Source of the DNA: Rhodosorus marinus
Taxonomy: Eukaryota > Rhodophyta > Stylonematophyceae > Stylonematales > Stylonemataceae
DNA: 64,000 bases
Direction: 5' to 3'
Assembly (NCBI GenBank): GCA_029953675.1
Contig: JAMWBK010000010.1
Coordinates: 806,001-870,000 of the forward strand
Made by a program: the position numbers and the translations under genes. Below are positions 31,853-43,193 of this stretch, piece by piece. Each line of letters begins with the position of its first letter. Position 1 is the stretch's first letter. The notes under the pieces were generated by a model. The model made no database searches. It was not told the origin of the DNA and was given only the letters and a program-made list of their open reading frames with translations.

Positions 31853-34800
31853 ATGAGCGCGGCGTCTGGGGAACCAGCAGCGGCGCCTCCTTCGAGTCCG
31901 TTGGCGAATGAAGAGCTTGAAGAGGAAGGGGTCAGAGCTGACAGCGAAGTTTTCGCTGATGAAAAAGTTGGCCAGATGGAGGATACCGCAGGCGAAAACG
32001 GTTCTATGCACAGAGAAGAAGACGATCTGGACGAAGACCCCTTCACTGATCCACCACACGGAATCTTCGCAAGAACGTTCAAGAAAATTATCACTGGCGT
32101 TCTGAGATCAGTTCCGTCAACTCCTGCGAAGGGAGGCGATGACAGCACTGAGGAAGCTGGAGAAACTCCAGAGGAAAGGGAGGAGCGTGATGATAATGCG
32201 GATGCTCCCCAGGAGGTTGCGGAGGTGAAGAGAACAAGCGGTCCTACCGAAGGTGAGATAAAACAGGGACGGTATTTGGTGAGTCTGAGAATTGACTGAA
32301 CCTCTTGTTGGATCTTTTTGTTTGAACTAGAACCTGTGAAAGTTGAGGAAAGGAAGAATCTGGACCTTCTTCCGATGGTTTTGAGAACTCGAAGCAGGGA
32401 TCGGGATCCGGTCAGCTCAAAGGAGTTGCGAAGTGTTAAAGAAACAACGCCAGCTGCTCATCAGAGGACTGGCATGAGCGTCACTCACTCACAGGACTCA
32501 AGACCGGGGTCAGGTGAGATTATCTCCTTCTAGCAGCTCCCAGCTTTCAATGGATATTTTTAGGGACTCACGTGTTGCCTATCACATTCGCTATCCGTAG
32601 TGAGAACCGAAAATATTAACCTGGAGGACCTTGACTCGATTGAGGTGCATAGACTAACCTATAAGCAACTGCAGCACGTCTGCAAGCATCACAAACTGCT
32701 TGCAAACGGAAAGAAGGTAGTTTTGCGACAACGTCTGAGAAATTATATTAACAAGCAGCGTAAGGTCGACCATATGTCGACGCGGAACACGGAACAGGAA
32801 ATGCGTGAAATTTATCCGAAAGTAGCAGTTGATCAGGCATTTGATGGGCGATATGAGGAAGATGGCATGAGTCGTGTTGACACTTCTGGCCCCGCAAAAA
32901 TGCCGCTGCCGATGACAACCAGGAAGCGGACGAGAGAGATTGGATCGATTGAACCAATAGTTACCGGAGAAAACTCGATCCAGAAAAGCCAAGGTACGGG
33001 ATGCACTTAGGGCAGAGCGGTTTTTTTCAGAGGGCTGAAACGCTGAAAAATCCGCCGCGGCGCCGCTCTTGTCGACTGTAGATGGAACAGTTAGAGAGGA
33101 TAACAAGGATCCTCAAGGAGACCTAATTGGCTCGGGTTTGAACTACGTGGTAGAAATCTCCAGCGCTGTCAAGCGGCAGCGAAAATCCATCACTGCCTCA
33201 GAGTTTGAGGTTTTTACACGAGTGCTACTGGATGGGGTTCAATCAGAAGATCGGGACCAAGCAGTGGACACACTGAACAAGCTTTACCAGAAAGCATCGC
33301 CAACACCTAGAAAGCAGAAAATGAGTGTGGACGACGTGCATTCTGTGACGAAAGAGCATGGTAGGGGAATTCGGTCTCTACCGAAAATCACGGATTCCAA
33401 CGAAAACCTGTATAACTTCAAAACTTAATGGGCCAACGTGATCGCTTTTGGAATACCCATCGTCCGCAGGAGAAGCGCCTCTGGAACATGCCACCCAAAT
33501 GGATACCCAGATGCTGGTTGGAGAAGGGCAGAGCTCCTTGCCCCCGTTGTCCGCAGAGAGATTGCAGGGACTCCCCAAAACCCGCCAACCTAGAAGCCGG
33601 CACCTAGGACAAACGGTCACACAACAACGGGCAGCACCGAAACAGAAGCCGGGGGTCGAGTCCCGAGAGGAGATCGATGCTGTGTCCCCCGTCGAATTTG
33701 AATTTCGGACACCAACCAATCAACGTCAGAATGTGCCCTCTTCAATAGTACCAATTGCCTCCGAAGCGAAAGGTTCTCCCGGCCCAAGCCCTAGGATTCG
33801 GAAGTCGTCTGAAATGGCTGAGCCAGAGGTTAAGGTTCGTGTCTAAAAGAAACGGGAATGACGTGTATTGTGCTAACAGCCTTACTTGCTTGCAGGCGAT
33901 ACCGGTGAAATCGACAGAGGATGGTTACCCTGAAGGTCACGCTGAGAAGACGCCTTTACCAAACCCGAGACGAACGCCTCGAAAAACTGCAGGGAACATC
34001 GTGGAAGAGTTCCTGCAAAGTTCGTCGACTTTCATTCCGAAGTCCGCTGATAGAGCTGGTGAGGTGGTGCACATAACAGGAAACAAAAACAAAGTTCAGC
34101 TTCTGATGGGAAACTTGCTGCTACTCTTCACAGGAGCTAATGGCTTCATGGACGGTGGTTTCACTTTTGAGAAGGGAACTTCTGCGAGCGCACCTAGGAG
34201 ATCACGAAGGAGACCACCATCCCGAGTCTCATTAGGACAGTGGCGTAGGAAGACCGAAATAAGAGAACCGGAGAACGTTCAATACAGTGACCTGCGCGGA
34301 TCCTATACGAGTCCTGCGTCAAAGGAAGGTAAACAATTTTAAACCTCACGTCCTGTGAGTCCTTTTTTTTGTTCTTATGGGAAATACGTCTTGCCGTTGT
34401 GGTGATGTCTCCAGTTGTTTTCAGCGCTTCGTCGAAGCGAATCATGGAAAGCTTGGAGAAGCTGTCAACCCCACAGGTTGGAAGCAAGCGCTCCAGAACT
34501 GCTAATTTTGGAGAGGGTTCAGGTCCGTATACTGAACCAAAGATGCAAACGAGGAGGGAGCTGAACAACAAACCCCTTCAACCCGGAGCTCTATTTATCA
34601 ACTCGCCCGTCGAGGAGGTAAGGAACTTATTCGCAGATGGGCCAATACACGAGGGCATGAAATTTAAAAGAAATCTATAATGGTCTTTCAGGATAAGAGA
34701 GAGCAAGTCGCGGAGGAGAGTACGGATGTACACGAAGCAGAGCCTGAGAGCCGGTTGCAGCGTATACGACGCCAGGCAAAGACGAGGATAGCTGAGAACA

Positions 34801-37800
34801 AGGCCACCGCAGTAAATGCGAAGCCAATATACGTACCGGAGCCGGACGAACAGGACGAAGCGCGGGACAAGTTGGCTGAGGCCCTGAAGCAGAAATCAGA
34901 GCAGCCCGCTGCAAATGTAGTAGGACATAGAAGCGCAGCAACAAATTGTTCAGTTATCCCACGCCAATGGAATCTGACTAGTGCGAACTTTACCAACTCC
35001 GAATAGGTCGGTTTGGAGCCTACGAAGAAGAGGCGGTTCGTGAGCAGCGCAGGGGATTCACCAAGTACATTCAAACCCCCAGTTGGTGTGGCGCCACCAG
35101 TGACGAGAGCTAAGGCAGCGTTGCTTGCCAAGGCGGGAACGACGGCACCAGACGCATCGATAGGCACCTCAGGGGCTCGTGCAAAAACTGTTGGGTTCGA
35201 TCCCGTCGTCGTATCAGCCAAGCCTGATTTCAAGTTCGCCGTTCCGTCCGAGCCAAAGAAGACGAATTTCGGAACCGGGTTCGGATTCTCCGCGGTAGAC
35301 GCAAAAAAAGCAGTTCCGGCCACGACGGAATCAGGCGAGAAGGACGAAGAGGTGGACATATTCAACCAACCGAAGAACGAAGAGGAGGAGAAGCAAACGG
35401 CGGAGGCGGATAAAACTGAGGGCGAACAGGACGAACAAAGCGAAAAGGTTTGCACACACCTTGAAAATCGTGTAGTCAGGAGTTCGAAGGATTCTTACTA
35501 ACCGGATATGATATTCCTACCCCAGTCGGACGAAGGTACACCTCCTCCGATAGTCCTTGGTGGAGTCGCGCCGCTACCGGAACCAAACTTCACCACCACT
35601 CCTCTTGCAACATTCAGCGGTTTTGAAACGAGCCAGCCTACTGGTGGATCTTCTGCTCTTCTGCCCACGGGCACTGAGTTTATCTTTGGAGGAGCCCAGG
35701 AATCTGCGAAAGAGGAAGCTGATCAGAAAAAAGAGGGACAGAATGGTGTTGAGGCTGACGAGGACCAAACCCAGAAAACCGCAGTTGCGAAGGACCTTGA
35801 AGATGTGAAGAAGGAAGCTCCTGTGCAGATCCCGTCCAGTGGCTTCGTATTTACACCCCCCAAAGCAGAGCCGGAGAAACCCTCGAAGCCACTTAGTACC
35901 GGAACCACCTGGAGCCAGCCTTCAACGTTTGCTCTCAGTTCTAGCTCGGGGGAAGCAAAGAGTTTCTCGTTCACCGCTGCTTCGTCTTCAGGCGATGCAA
36001 AGGATGCTTTGCTTCAAGGAACATTGAACTCTGGAACCATGAAGCCGTTGAGTGAAGCGGAGACGAAGACTTCTTCTGGGGCCATGCCACCAAGTTTTTC
36101 GATACCAGTTGCCAGTGCAGCCCCACCAGACGGTAAAGACAATGCTATTGGCGAACTACATCGAAAGACAGATGCGGCTGAAAAATCTTCGGGAAGTGAT
36201 GCGTTCGGAGCTTCTGGCACTGCGGGAAGTGCAGGTGTTGCTTTCGGGTTAGGAAAGGGGTTGAAGAGTCCTGAGTCTACCCTGACAACGGCTCCCTCGT
36301 TGATATCAAGCGCCTTTATGACGTCCGGAACTGACTCAGAAGCTGCTTCTACACCGAACGCTGGATTCTCTGCGTCATTGGGGCGTAGTGCTTTGGAGTC
36401 AGCGGCACCTTTGTTCTCAACAGCTACACAAGCGAGCGCACCAGTAACAACATTGCCGTCTAGTTCTGCGGCGAATGCGTCAGCTGCAGCTCTAGCTGCA
36501 TCGTCTGCATCGCAATCAACTGAGGCTGATGCCAAAGCTGCGTTTTCCACACCCGATTCGTTTCCGAAGCCTTCGTTTACCGCTAGTACCATGACGACGG
36601 CAGCGACGTCTGGGTTCGGAGTCGCGACAGGGTCATCTTTTCGGAGCCCATTCTCTTCTACTGCAGAAGTAGCGGGAGCGTCAACCGGGTTCACTTTTGG
36701 ATCGGTAGGTACGTTTGGGTCGAAGCCTGAAGCTGCGAAGGAGAACGAGACAGCTGATGCGGTCGGTGCAGGGGTTTCAGCTCCAGCCATTGGGTCAGGA
36801 GTCGCCTTTGGTGGCTTAGCAGCCGCCAGCGGGGCGTCAGCGGCTAGTGCCCTTGCATCGATTTCGACAGGGTCAACGAGCGCAACTCCGGCCTTCTCGT
36901 CAGTTCTTGGTAATGCACTAAGCAGTGGCACAGGCTCGATAGCAGCGGCGACATCTGAGAAACCTGCTTTTGGATCTGGAGTTGGCACTGCGTTCATGTC
37001 CTTCACCACTGCATCCACAACCGTGGACGGGGGCTCGAACAATTTGGGCATGGGCACACCGGCAGGAGGGAATCAATCGGCAGCAGCGAAAGACGCAACT
37101 CCGTCGATGGCATTCCCCGCGTTCGGAGCTGCATCTTCTGCGGCACCATCGTTTTCAACGAATTTTGGTTCTACCATTGGCTCGGCGCCTGCGTTTGGGA
37201 CGAGCAACTTCTCATTTCAGCCTGCGTCAGAATCCTTCGGCCAGGGTCAATCATCATCCGCTTTTCAGGCTCCGACGTTTGGTAGTGCGCCGTCGACAGC
37301 GGCCAGCAGCGCACCGGGAGGTTTTGGTAGCAGTAGCGTCTTCAATGCGAACATGCCTCCACCAACGAGTGTTTTTACAGCCAGCGCCTCGACAGGCATG
37401 TCCGGGTTTTCTAGTAGTAGTGGTGCTATGAGCGGAAATGCCTCAAGCACTGCCCCTGCGTTTGGTGCATCTACTGTTGCGTTTGGAGCGGGCGCTGGGA
37501 CTGCTCCTGCCTTCACGGCGAATGCACCTGCGGGCGGCTTCTCGTTTAGCGGATCAACCTCGAGCCAACCTGCTTTTTCCGGATTTGGTCAAGGACATCA
37601 AGCACCCCAGAGCGGTAGTGCTCCAATGGGATTCGAAAGTGGACAGAATAATTCGTTCTCATTTGGAGGGTCAAGCGGAGGAGGTATACCATGTTGCTCT
37701 TCTACAGAAACAAGATACTCTACTACCCTAGCGATGAGCTAACGGTTTTCTTCCTTGTGTGTTTTGCGTTTCTATTTTCATATCGAATTAGATGGATCAG

Positions 37801-37880
37801 GTGAAGGTGGTTTCTCAGTAGGAGCGAACGCGGCCAGAGGGAGGAAGATATTTAGAGCTAACAGAAGACGACGTGGATGA
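31853..37880 (+). CDS. Nuclear-basket FG nucleoporin (Nup1/Nup136/Nup153 type) with SAP motif
   Basis: Twelve exons keep phase exactly: 31853-32252, 32331-32513, 32601-32993, 33082-33360, 33470-33834, 33896-34058, 34134-34328, 34415-34617, 34692-34916, 35007-35447, 35526-37683 and 37792-37880; 1697 residues. The N-terminus is acidic, with GIFARTFKKIITGVLRSVP as a possible amphipathic helix. A SAP-like motif follows (LTYKQLQHVCKHHKLLANGK, residues about 213-242). RIMESLEKLS near residue 668 matches the short IL-x-x-LE motif of plant Nup136 and fungal Nup1. From about residue 870 the protein is Ser/Ala/Gly/Thr-rich with many FG and FxFG dipeptides (FGTGFGFS, FSFQPAS, GGFSFSGS). The last exon ends GRKIFRANRRRRG, the basic tail typical of basket nucleoporins. 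Expected role: karyopherin docking at the nuclear side of the pore. Confidence 0.88.
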
Positions 37881-38738
37881 AGGAACTGTGATGTGAAGGT
37901 GACGGCCCGCGTGGAAGACTTCGTGATGAATGGAGTTGGAACCTCATGACGCTGTTATGTGGATGGCAGGCTCCTGAATATCCTCATGGTGTTTTTTTTC
38001 GTTTCGTTTTGACGCTGTGACAGCGTTCGAGGATGTAAGAGTTTGACTTTTTGAGTTGTGGAAATATGTCTACGAAGACTTTCAGAGATGACATAATCGT
38101 GTAAAGATAAGCCGCCCCGAAAAATACTTGAGGACTCACTTGTGAGCAAGGGTTGGCGTACTTTCATCAAACGGATCCTAGAGTGTTGCTGATTGTCGAC
38201 AGACCCCCGACAGTTCAAAATCTGAGAGCATTATGGAAAGGTAGTTCTACCCACGAGGCTATTCCGAAAATTCCTCTTGCCATTTCTCAAGCCTATAGAC
38301 TCGCACTGTATTTAACGTAGAGAGTCCCACAACTTCGTGGTATATTTTATCAAACTACCTGATTTTGAATGAGGTCGGCACGAGGACTGCAAAAGTCCTC
38401 TCGCTGCTCCGGGTGTGTGCAAGTACTCAGGCAACCATACCTACCACGCATCCACTTAATCTGACAGTCTTCTAGCCCTTTCAGAGGTGCTTCGAGGACA
38501 GAGGACGGCAATGCATTGGAAAACAACTCAGTTGGTTCACTAGAGCAGTGTGATCTCTAGGCCCGAAGTTAGGATCACTTCCGCTAGTGTGACCCGCCGT
38601 CCGAGACTCTTGCCGTTTTCAAGTGCCAAGAGCAGTGGGGCTGGAGTGACTTTCCACAGATACATTCAGGGCACTGCCAAAACGTAAGGGTCTTGCTCAA
38701 ACAATGACTTGAATCTTTATTTACTGTATGTTACTGAG
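37881..38738. other. 3' flanks of convergent genes
   Basis: Space between the stops of the nucleoporin (plus) and RPS3 (minus). No gene supported. Confidence 0.4.
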
Positions 38739-39626
38739 TTATACCATACCCATCGGCATCGGCCGCTGAACTTCCTCTTCCTTCGGCTCTAGAACAATAA
38801 CAGAGTCAGGAATGGCCTTGGACGGGCCAGATTTGCCCTCAGGGTCATACGGCAACATAATCTTAACCTGGAGTTACAATTGGTCGGTTTGCACTTTGTC
38901 AGGAAAGGTTCTCGTTCTCTATTGTGTTGTCATATTCGTTTATAAAGTGCCAAAAACATACCTTGATTCCAAGTACTCCTTGTCGAAGCATGACATGTCT
39001 AAACGCGTACTGAACGTAGTCCTTGCAGGGCTGTCCGGACGAGAGCAGATATCCGTCCATGAACTTCATTGTCTTAGCACGCTGTGCTCGCAGTTTTCCA
39101 CTGACGGCAACTTCACAACCCTGTCATTGTTATCACCAAGGACGATCAGATTCATTCAGATTCCGTGCTCTGCTTAACGAAAAAATGGGGAACTTGAAAG
39201 ATCTTGCGGTCGCTTTTATACCTTTGCACCTGCTTCCATCACGAAGCGGACAACACCGTAGCACGCACGACGAACGGCGAGGCCTCCGATAAGCTTGTAT
39301 TTGAGAGACTCGGCTTGGGCAATTGCGCAAAGTCCACGGTTGTTGATCTTGTCCACGTACAACACAATCGAATCATCGGTAAGGTTGAACCTCTTCTGGA
39401 CCAACGCGGTCAACTCGTGAATCCTCCTGGACCTCTCTCCGAGCACGTTCTGCGGGCGTGTCGCCAGAATCCTAACTTCCTTCCTTGTCGGAGTTTCAGG
39501 GGTCGCTCTCACATCGAACCCAGCGTACCCATCCTCAGGTAGCTCCCTCATAAAAAACTCATTCATCTCAGCGTAAAACACGCCGTCCATAATGAAACGG
39601 CGCTTCTTCGATACTTGGTTCATCAT
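38739..39626 (-). CDS. RPS3: 40S ribosomal protein S3 (uS3)
   Basis: A component of the small cytosolic ribosomal subunit at the mRNA entry channel. Three exons in phase (transcript order): 39626-39222, 39120-38962 and 38867-38739; 230 residues, normal for the family. Conserved blocks: [26 protein letters not shown]-type [30 protein letters not shown] (KH domain), [40 protein letters not shown], then [36 protein letters not shown] and the [16 protein letters not shown] tail. MMNQ at the start offers two adjacent ATGs; the first is used. The upstream region is pyrimidine-rich, as expected for a ribosomal-protein promoter or leader, and includes a CCT microsatellite. Confidence 0.97.
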
Positions 39627-40639
39627 GTTGGCTTTTCTGTGCCTTTCCTTCTTCCAAATTCCTCGTCCTTTCTTAAATTAAACAAAAAAGACCGCACACC
39701 ACACCCCCACAAAAACCTCTCCAACTCACAAGACTTAACTCCACCCACCCCACCCCACTAACAGGAACAAATAATAAAAATTACCAACCAACTACAACAA
39801 CGCAAAGGTTCACTCCTCCTACCTAGTAAGAAAGAAATCAGCTCACAAAACCCATAGACAAGCCTCCTCCTCCTCCTCCTCCTCCAAGATCATCTACCAG
39901 AACACCAACGCCAACCTCCCCGCTCCTCATTCCTTCCTCCCCAACCAAACCATCACCAAATTCCCAAATCAACGCATTCCTTCCCCCTTCCCCCCACCCC
40001 ATCCTTTAGCATCTTTTACCCCCCCTAATTGATTTTTCCTCATCAACGTTCGTTCATTTACCTTCCAACCCCTGTCTTCTCCAACCAAAATTCCTCTTTT
40101 CTTCTTTCACAAAAAACATTTTTACCCCTTTATTAATCACTTTACTCTTTCTTCATTTCAAAAATTAAAAGTATGAAACGTGATAAATATCCATGTGTGG
40201 ACTTCTCGCTGCCGGGGGGTATGGCCGATTCGTTTCTGGTGGATATCCTATTTCGTTTTTCTAGGGGGTGAGTTGCAAACCTTTTTTTGGGTGGGCTGGG
40301 GGGTTTGAATAAAAAAGAGGGGTAGGGAGGTTTAGGGCGTTGATTTCCGCCCCCCGCGGCGTGGTAACGACGGTGAACGTGGATTTTTCACCGCCTTTGC
40401 GTTTTGTTTATTTTATTTTAAATTTTTGTGCTGTTCATGTGCGAAGAGTTTTTTGGGGAACAGCTATCCTTTTTTTAGTGAGCAAATTGCCCAGGCTTGG
40501 CAAATGTCATGTTTCCGTTGGATATATGGATTTGTTTTTAGTACAGTTAACGGGATAGTGAGTGATTTGTTCATCTAGGGCTTTTTGAGATACCTAAATA
40601 CGAGTGTCTGGATTCAATTAGGGAATATTGTATGTATTT
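39627..40639. other. Intergenic, pyrimidine-rich upstream of RPS3
   Basis: Strongly C/T/A-rich on the plus strand to about 40.15 kb (so purine/T-rich leader for RPS3), with a (CCT)n run at about 39863-39885. Beyond that T-rich sequence with no supported gene. Confidence 0.45.
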
Positions 40640-41420
40640 TTAGTCTATCAATCTGTTGGCGACAACCGGCTCATCGTCTATTGATCGTTTTTTTTGTTGG
40701 CGGTGGCAAGTACTCCCATACTGTTGTGAGGATACCAGCCTGGTGGGGGCTGGTGGGGGAGGGTGGAGGATGCCGCCGGAACATAGGTTGCCTGCACTTT
40801 TGTCTGATAGATAAGGTAACAGGACTTCTGTTGGGAGGTAGAAGTTCCGGATACTCACATATTTGAACACACCTAGTAGTACAGGAACGTAGTCGATAGG
40901 GATGACCCATTGGACGTGGCGTTCAGGGAGGTCAACCTTGTCTGATCCGGTTACAGAGTTTCTCCAAGAAGTCCATGTGCTTTGACGTTTTTGTTCGTCA
41001 ATTTGAGAATCGTGATGATTATTTTTGGTTGCACCGAAGAGTTTTCTTGAAAGCAGAGGGTTTTTTACCAAGAGATTCGGACATCCACCGTAACTCCAGT
41101 TTACGGGCGTGGTCCGCTGGGTTGAAGATGGTTACGGGAAACAACTCAGCTCTGAAGCTCTACATTCAGAAGCTCCCATGCTTACTTATCCGCCAGTTGT
41201 TGAGGCAATGACGTCTTTCATCTAAGGATCTACGGTTCCATGAAGAAGGGCCTTTCAGCCCAGGAGCTAGACTTATCGTCGCAAACGCGTGAATTAGTGA
41301 CCACAACCCAAGATATAGCGGGAGCCCGCGACACCATCTACAGATCCAGTCAGATAACGAAAGAAGAAGCGCATAATTATTCATCAGGGGCGTTGGGCGG
41401 ACTTTCAGTGCCAACGAGCC
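40640..41420 (-). CDS. Unresolved coding-like region, function unknown
   Basis: Two minus-strand stretches look coding but cannot be joined securely. A downstream frame ending at 40640 includes DKVDLPERHVQWVIPIDYVP and stays open from about 41119. An upstream frame in 41166-41414 (KGPSSWNRRSLDERRHCLNN) ends at a strong GTAAGC donor whose phase instead joins DHARKLELRWMSESL after the acceptor near 41120. A plus-strand frame at 41240-41500 (SSQTRELVTTTQDIAGARD) also looks protein-like. No domain recognised. I take this as one or two real genes whose exon structure needs transcript data. Confidence 0.28.
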
Positions 41421-42073
41421 AGTGCCCCTCGGATTGTGCCATCTACTCTATGCTCTTTTTCACCCTCAGAAGCTCATCTTTTGTTTCAGCAGTATCCTAA
41501 CACCTAAAGCATTCCTTGAGATAAGCAGAAATGCTTCGCAAGCGTACCCAAACCTTCCATTGTGAAACTTTCCACGGGCACGATCGCATTGACCTTCAAA
41601 GATTCCCACACATAGCTGACACAACCTTTGTTTACCAATTATATTATAGGACGTGTCCTTACAAAAAGGTCCCCTTATATGATTGGGTTTTTCTACTTAC
41701 TTCTACCCATTCCCCTCTGTAATTGGATAGTTAGATATTTTCAATCCGGAATTGATGAAGAATATCAAAAATCTCAATATTTCTTGTGTTTTCTTAAGTT
41801 TTGTGCGGCGGCACATTTGTCAATTCCGGCTTTTTGTGCTTAATTGAAGCCTTATGATGTGCTTACTGGGATCGAAAGTTCAAGGCGGCTGTGGCCAATG
41901 GACCTGCAGGCGAGGAGCCCGCAGGCGATTTAAACTACATTCCGTCGCAGGGCTTTGTTCTCTTCTGTAGATTTGTACTTGAACAGTTCCAAATGAGCTA
42001 GGTTGTGGAGAGTCCGCGGAAGATACTTACCATCCTGCTGTTGAGAGGACGAAGGTGTATGTGAAACCCCAAA
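41421..42073. other. Intergenic region
   Basis: Upstream of the alpha/beta hydrolase. AT-rich; no supported gene. Confidence 0.35.
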
Positions 42074-42952
42074 ATGGCTGGGTTTTGGAAAGCAAGGATG
42101 CTGTGCGATCCATTTGGCAAAGATAAGGTAAAGAAAGAGTTCTATGGGTTGGTAGCTATTTCGTTGATCTTATCGATCTCTGCCCTGAGCTACATCGCCG
42201 GTTTGCTGGTGAGCATGGCAGGCAGTGAGCCCCTTTTTCTTAATCATACCACGGAAAAGTTTCAAGGTGATCTTCAGTCTCATCAACTCGATTTTCAGTA
42301 CGGAAAAGTTCACTATCTGTCACACAGAAGGAGTGACTCGAAGGTTCACCTTTTCGCCCTTCACGGACCAAATATGACGACCCAGAGTGCATCCCACTGG
42401 ATTCCCAACTGTGCTCTCTTTGACCGAATGGGAAACTTCCATATCCTGGATCTGCCGGGTTTTGGCGAGAGCCCGATCGACCGAGGACTACAGAGCGTTC
42501 CTTCAACAGTCTCTGCCCACGCGCTCCACAGGACGATGGAGGAAGAGGGAGTTTTATCGGATCCTAACATAAGGATTGTGTTTATGGCGCGAAGTTGGGG
42601 TGCGGAGGTAGTTATGATGCTGTTTCGGCGATACCCGGAGGTGCTTGACTTGAGAATTCAGCTGGTGCTCATATCACCTACACCGAACCTCAAACTGATA
42701 GCACCCTTCATAAAGGACAAAATACGCGCTATCAGCGGGCTTATAGTTTGGGGCGAGAGGGACAAAGTGATTCCGTCCAGTTTCTCAAGAGTACTAACAA
42801 GGTTCCTGCCCAAGTTCGACCTGTATATATTGAAGGGAGTAAGCTCACATCAACCTGAGACCGACTTTCCTGGTACGTTCGCCAGGATTGTCTCCGAATG
42901 GTGGGAGAAACAAGTGGAGAAAGGAATACCAACGCATTCGAGCAGTGCATGA
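42074..42952 (+). CDS. Membrane-anchored alpha/beta hydrolase-fold protein
   Basis: A single-exon ORF of 292 residues. Residues about 24-48 form one hydrophobic segment (YGLVAISLILSISALSYIAG), a likely signal anchor. The hydrolase fold follows: ALHGPNMTTQSASHW (oxyanion-side HG turn), ILDLPGFGESPID (typical DxPGxGxS), nucleophile elbow MARSWGAEV, acid strand VWGERDKVIP and a candidate catalytic His in SSHQPETDFP. The elbow reads A-R-S-W-G, so the first Gly of the usual G-x-S-x-G is Ala, as in some members. The topology suggests a hydrolase domain outside the cytosol or in an organelle lumen; substrate unknown. The absence of introns is unusual among its neighbours. Confidence 0.8.
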   Translation: MAGFWKARMLCDPFGKDKVKKEFYGLVAISLILSISALSYIAGLLVSMAGSEPLFLNHTTEKFQGDLQSHQLDFQYGKVHYLSHRRSDSKVHLFALHGPNMTTQSASHWIPNCALFDRMGNFHILDLPGFGESPIDRGLQSVPSTVSAHALHRTMEEEGVLSDPNIRIVFMARSWGAEVVMMLFRRYPEVLDLRIQLVLISPTPNLKLIAPFIKDKIRAISGLIVWGERDKVIPSSFSRVLTRFLPKFDLYILKGVSSHQPETDFPGTFARIVSEWWEKQVEKGIPTHSSSA

Positions 42953-43193
42953 TGTCATATGTTCAAACTGTGTCAAAAACCTTTTCATTTTCGAAGTCCT
43001 GACCAAAAAAAAATTTAACACATACCTGAACGCCCATTTCGCTCGAGTTGCATGCGCACTTCTAGGCCGTATATATTCCAGTCGCCTGATAACTACTTGC
43101 GACGGACAGGCGTTCAATATTGCAGCACACTTTCCATCGCGTAATGATCAGCGCATATCGCTTCTCCCATCTTTTCTGGGAAATTGTCTTGTT

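Noticed and set aside
34688-35455. 255-codon minus-strand ORF
   Set aside because: Antisense to two nucleoporin exons; no recognisable domain.
36014-37057. 347-codon minus-strand ORF
   Set aside because: Antisense to the Ala/Ser/Gly-rich FG region of the nucleoporin, whose biased codons keep several frames open; it has no domain of its own.
40824-40854. 31-base GTGAGT...CAACAG 'intron' at the end of the 41-kb frame; similar 31-base candidate near 51.4 kb
   Set aside because: All introns supported by protein families here are about 60 bases or longer; these are too short to trust.
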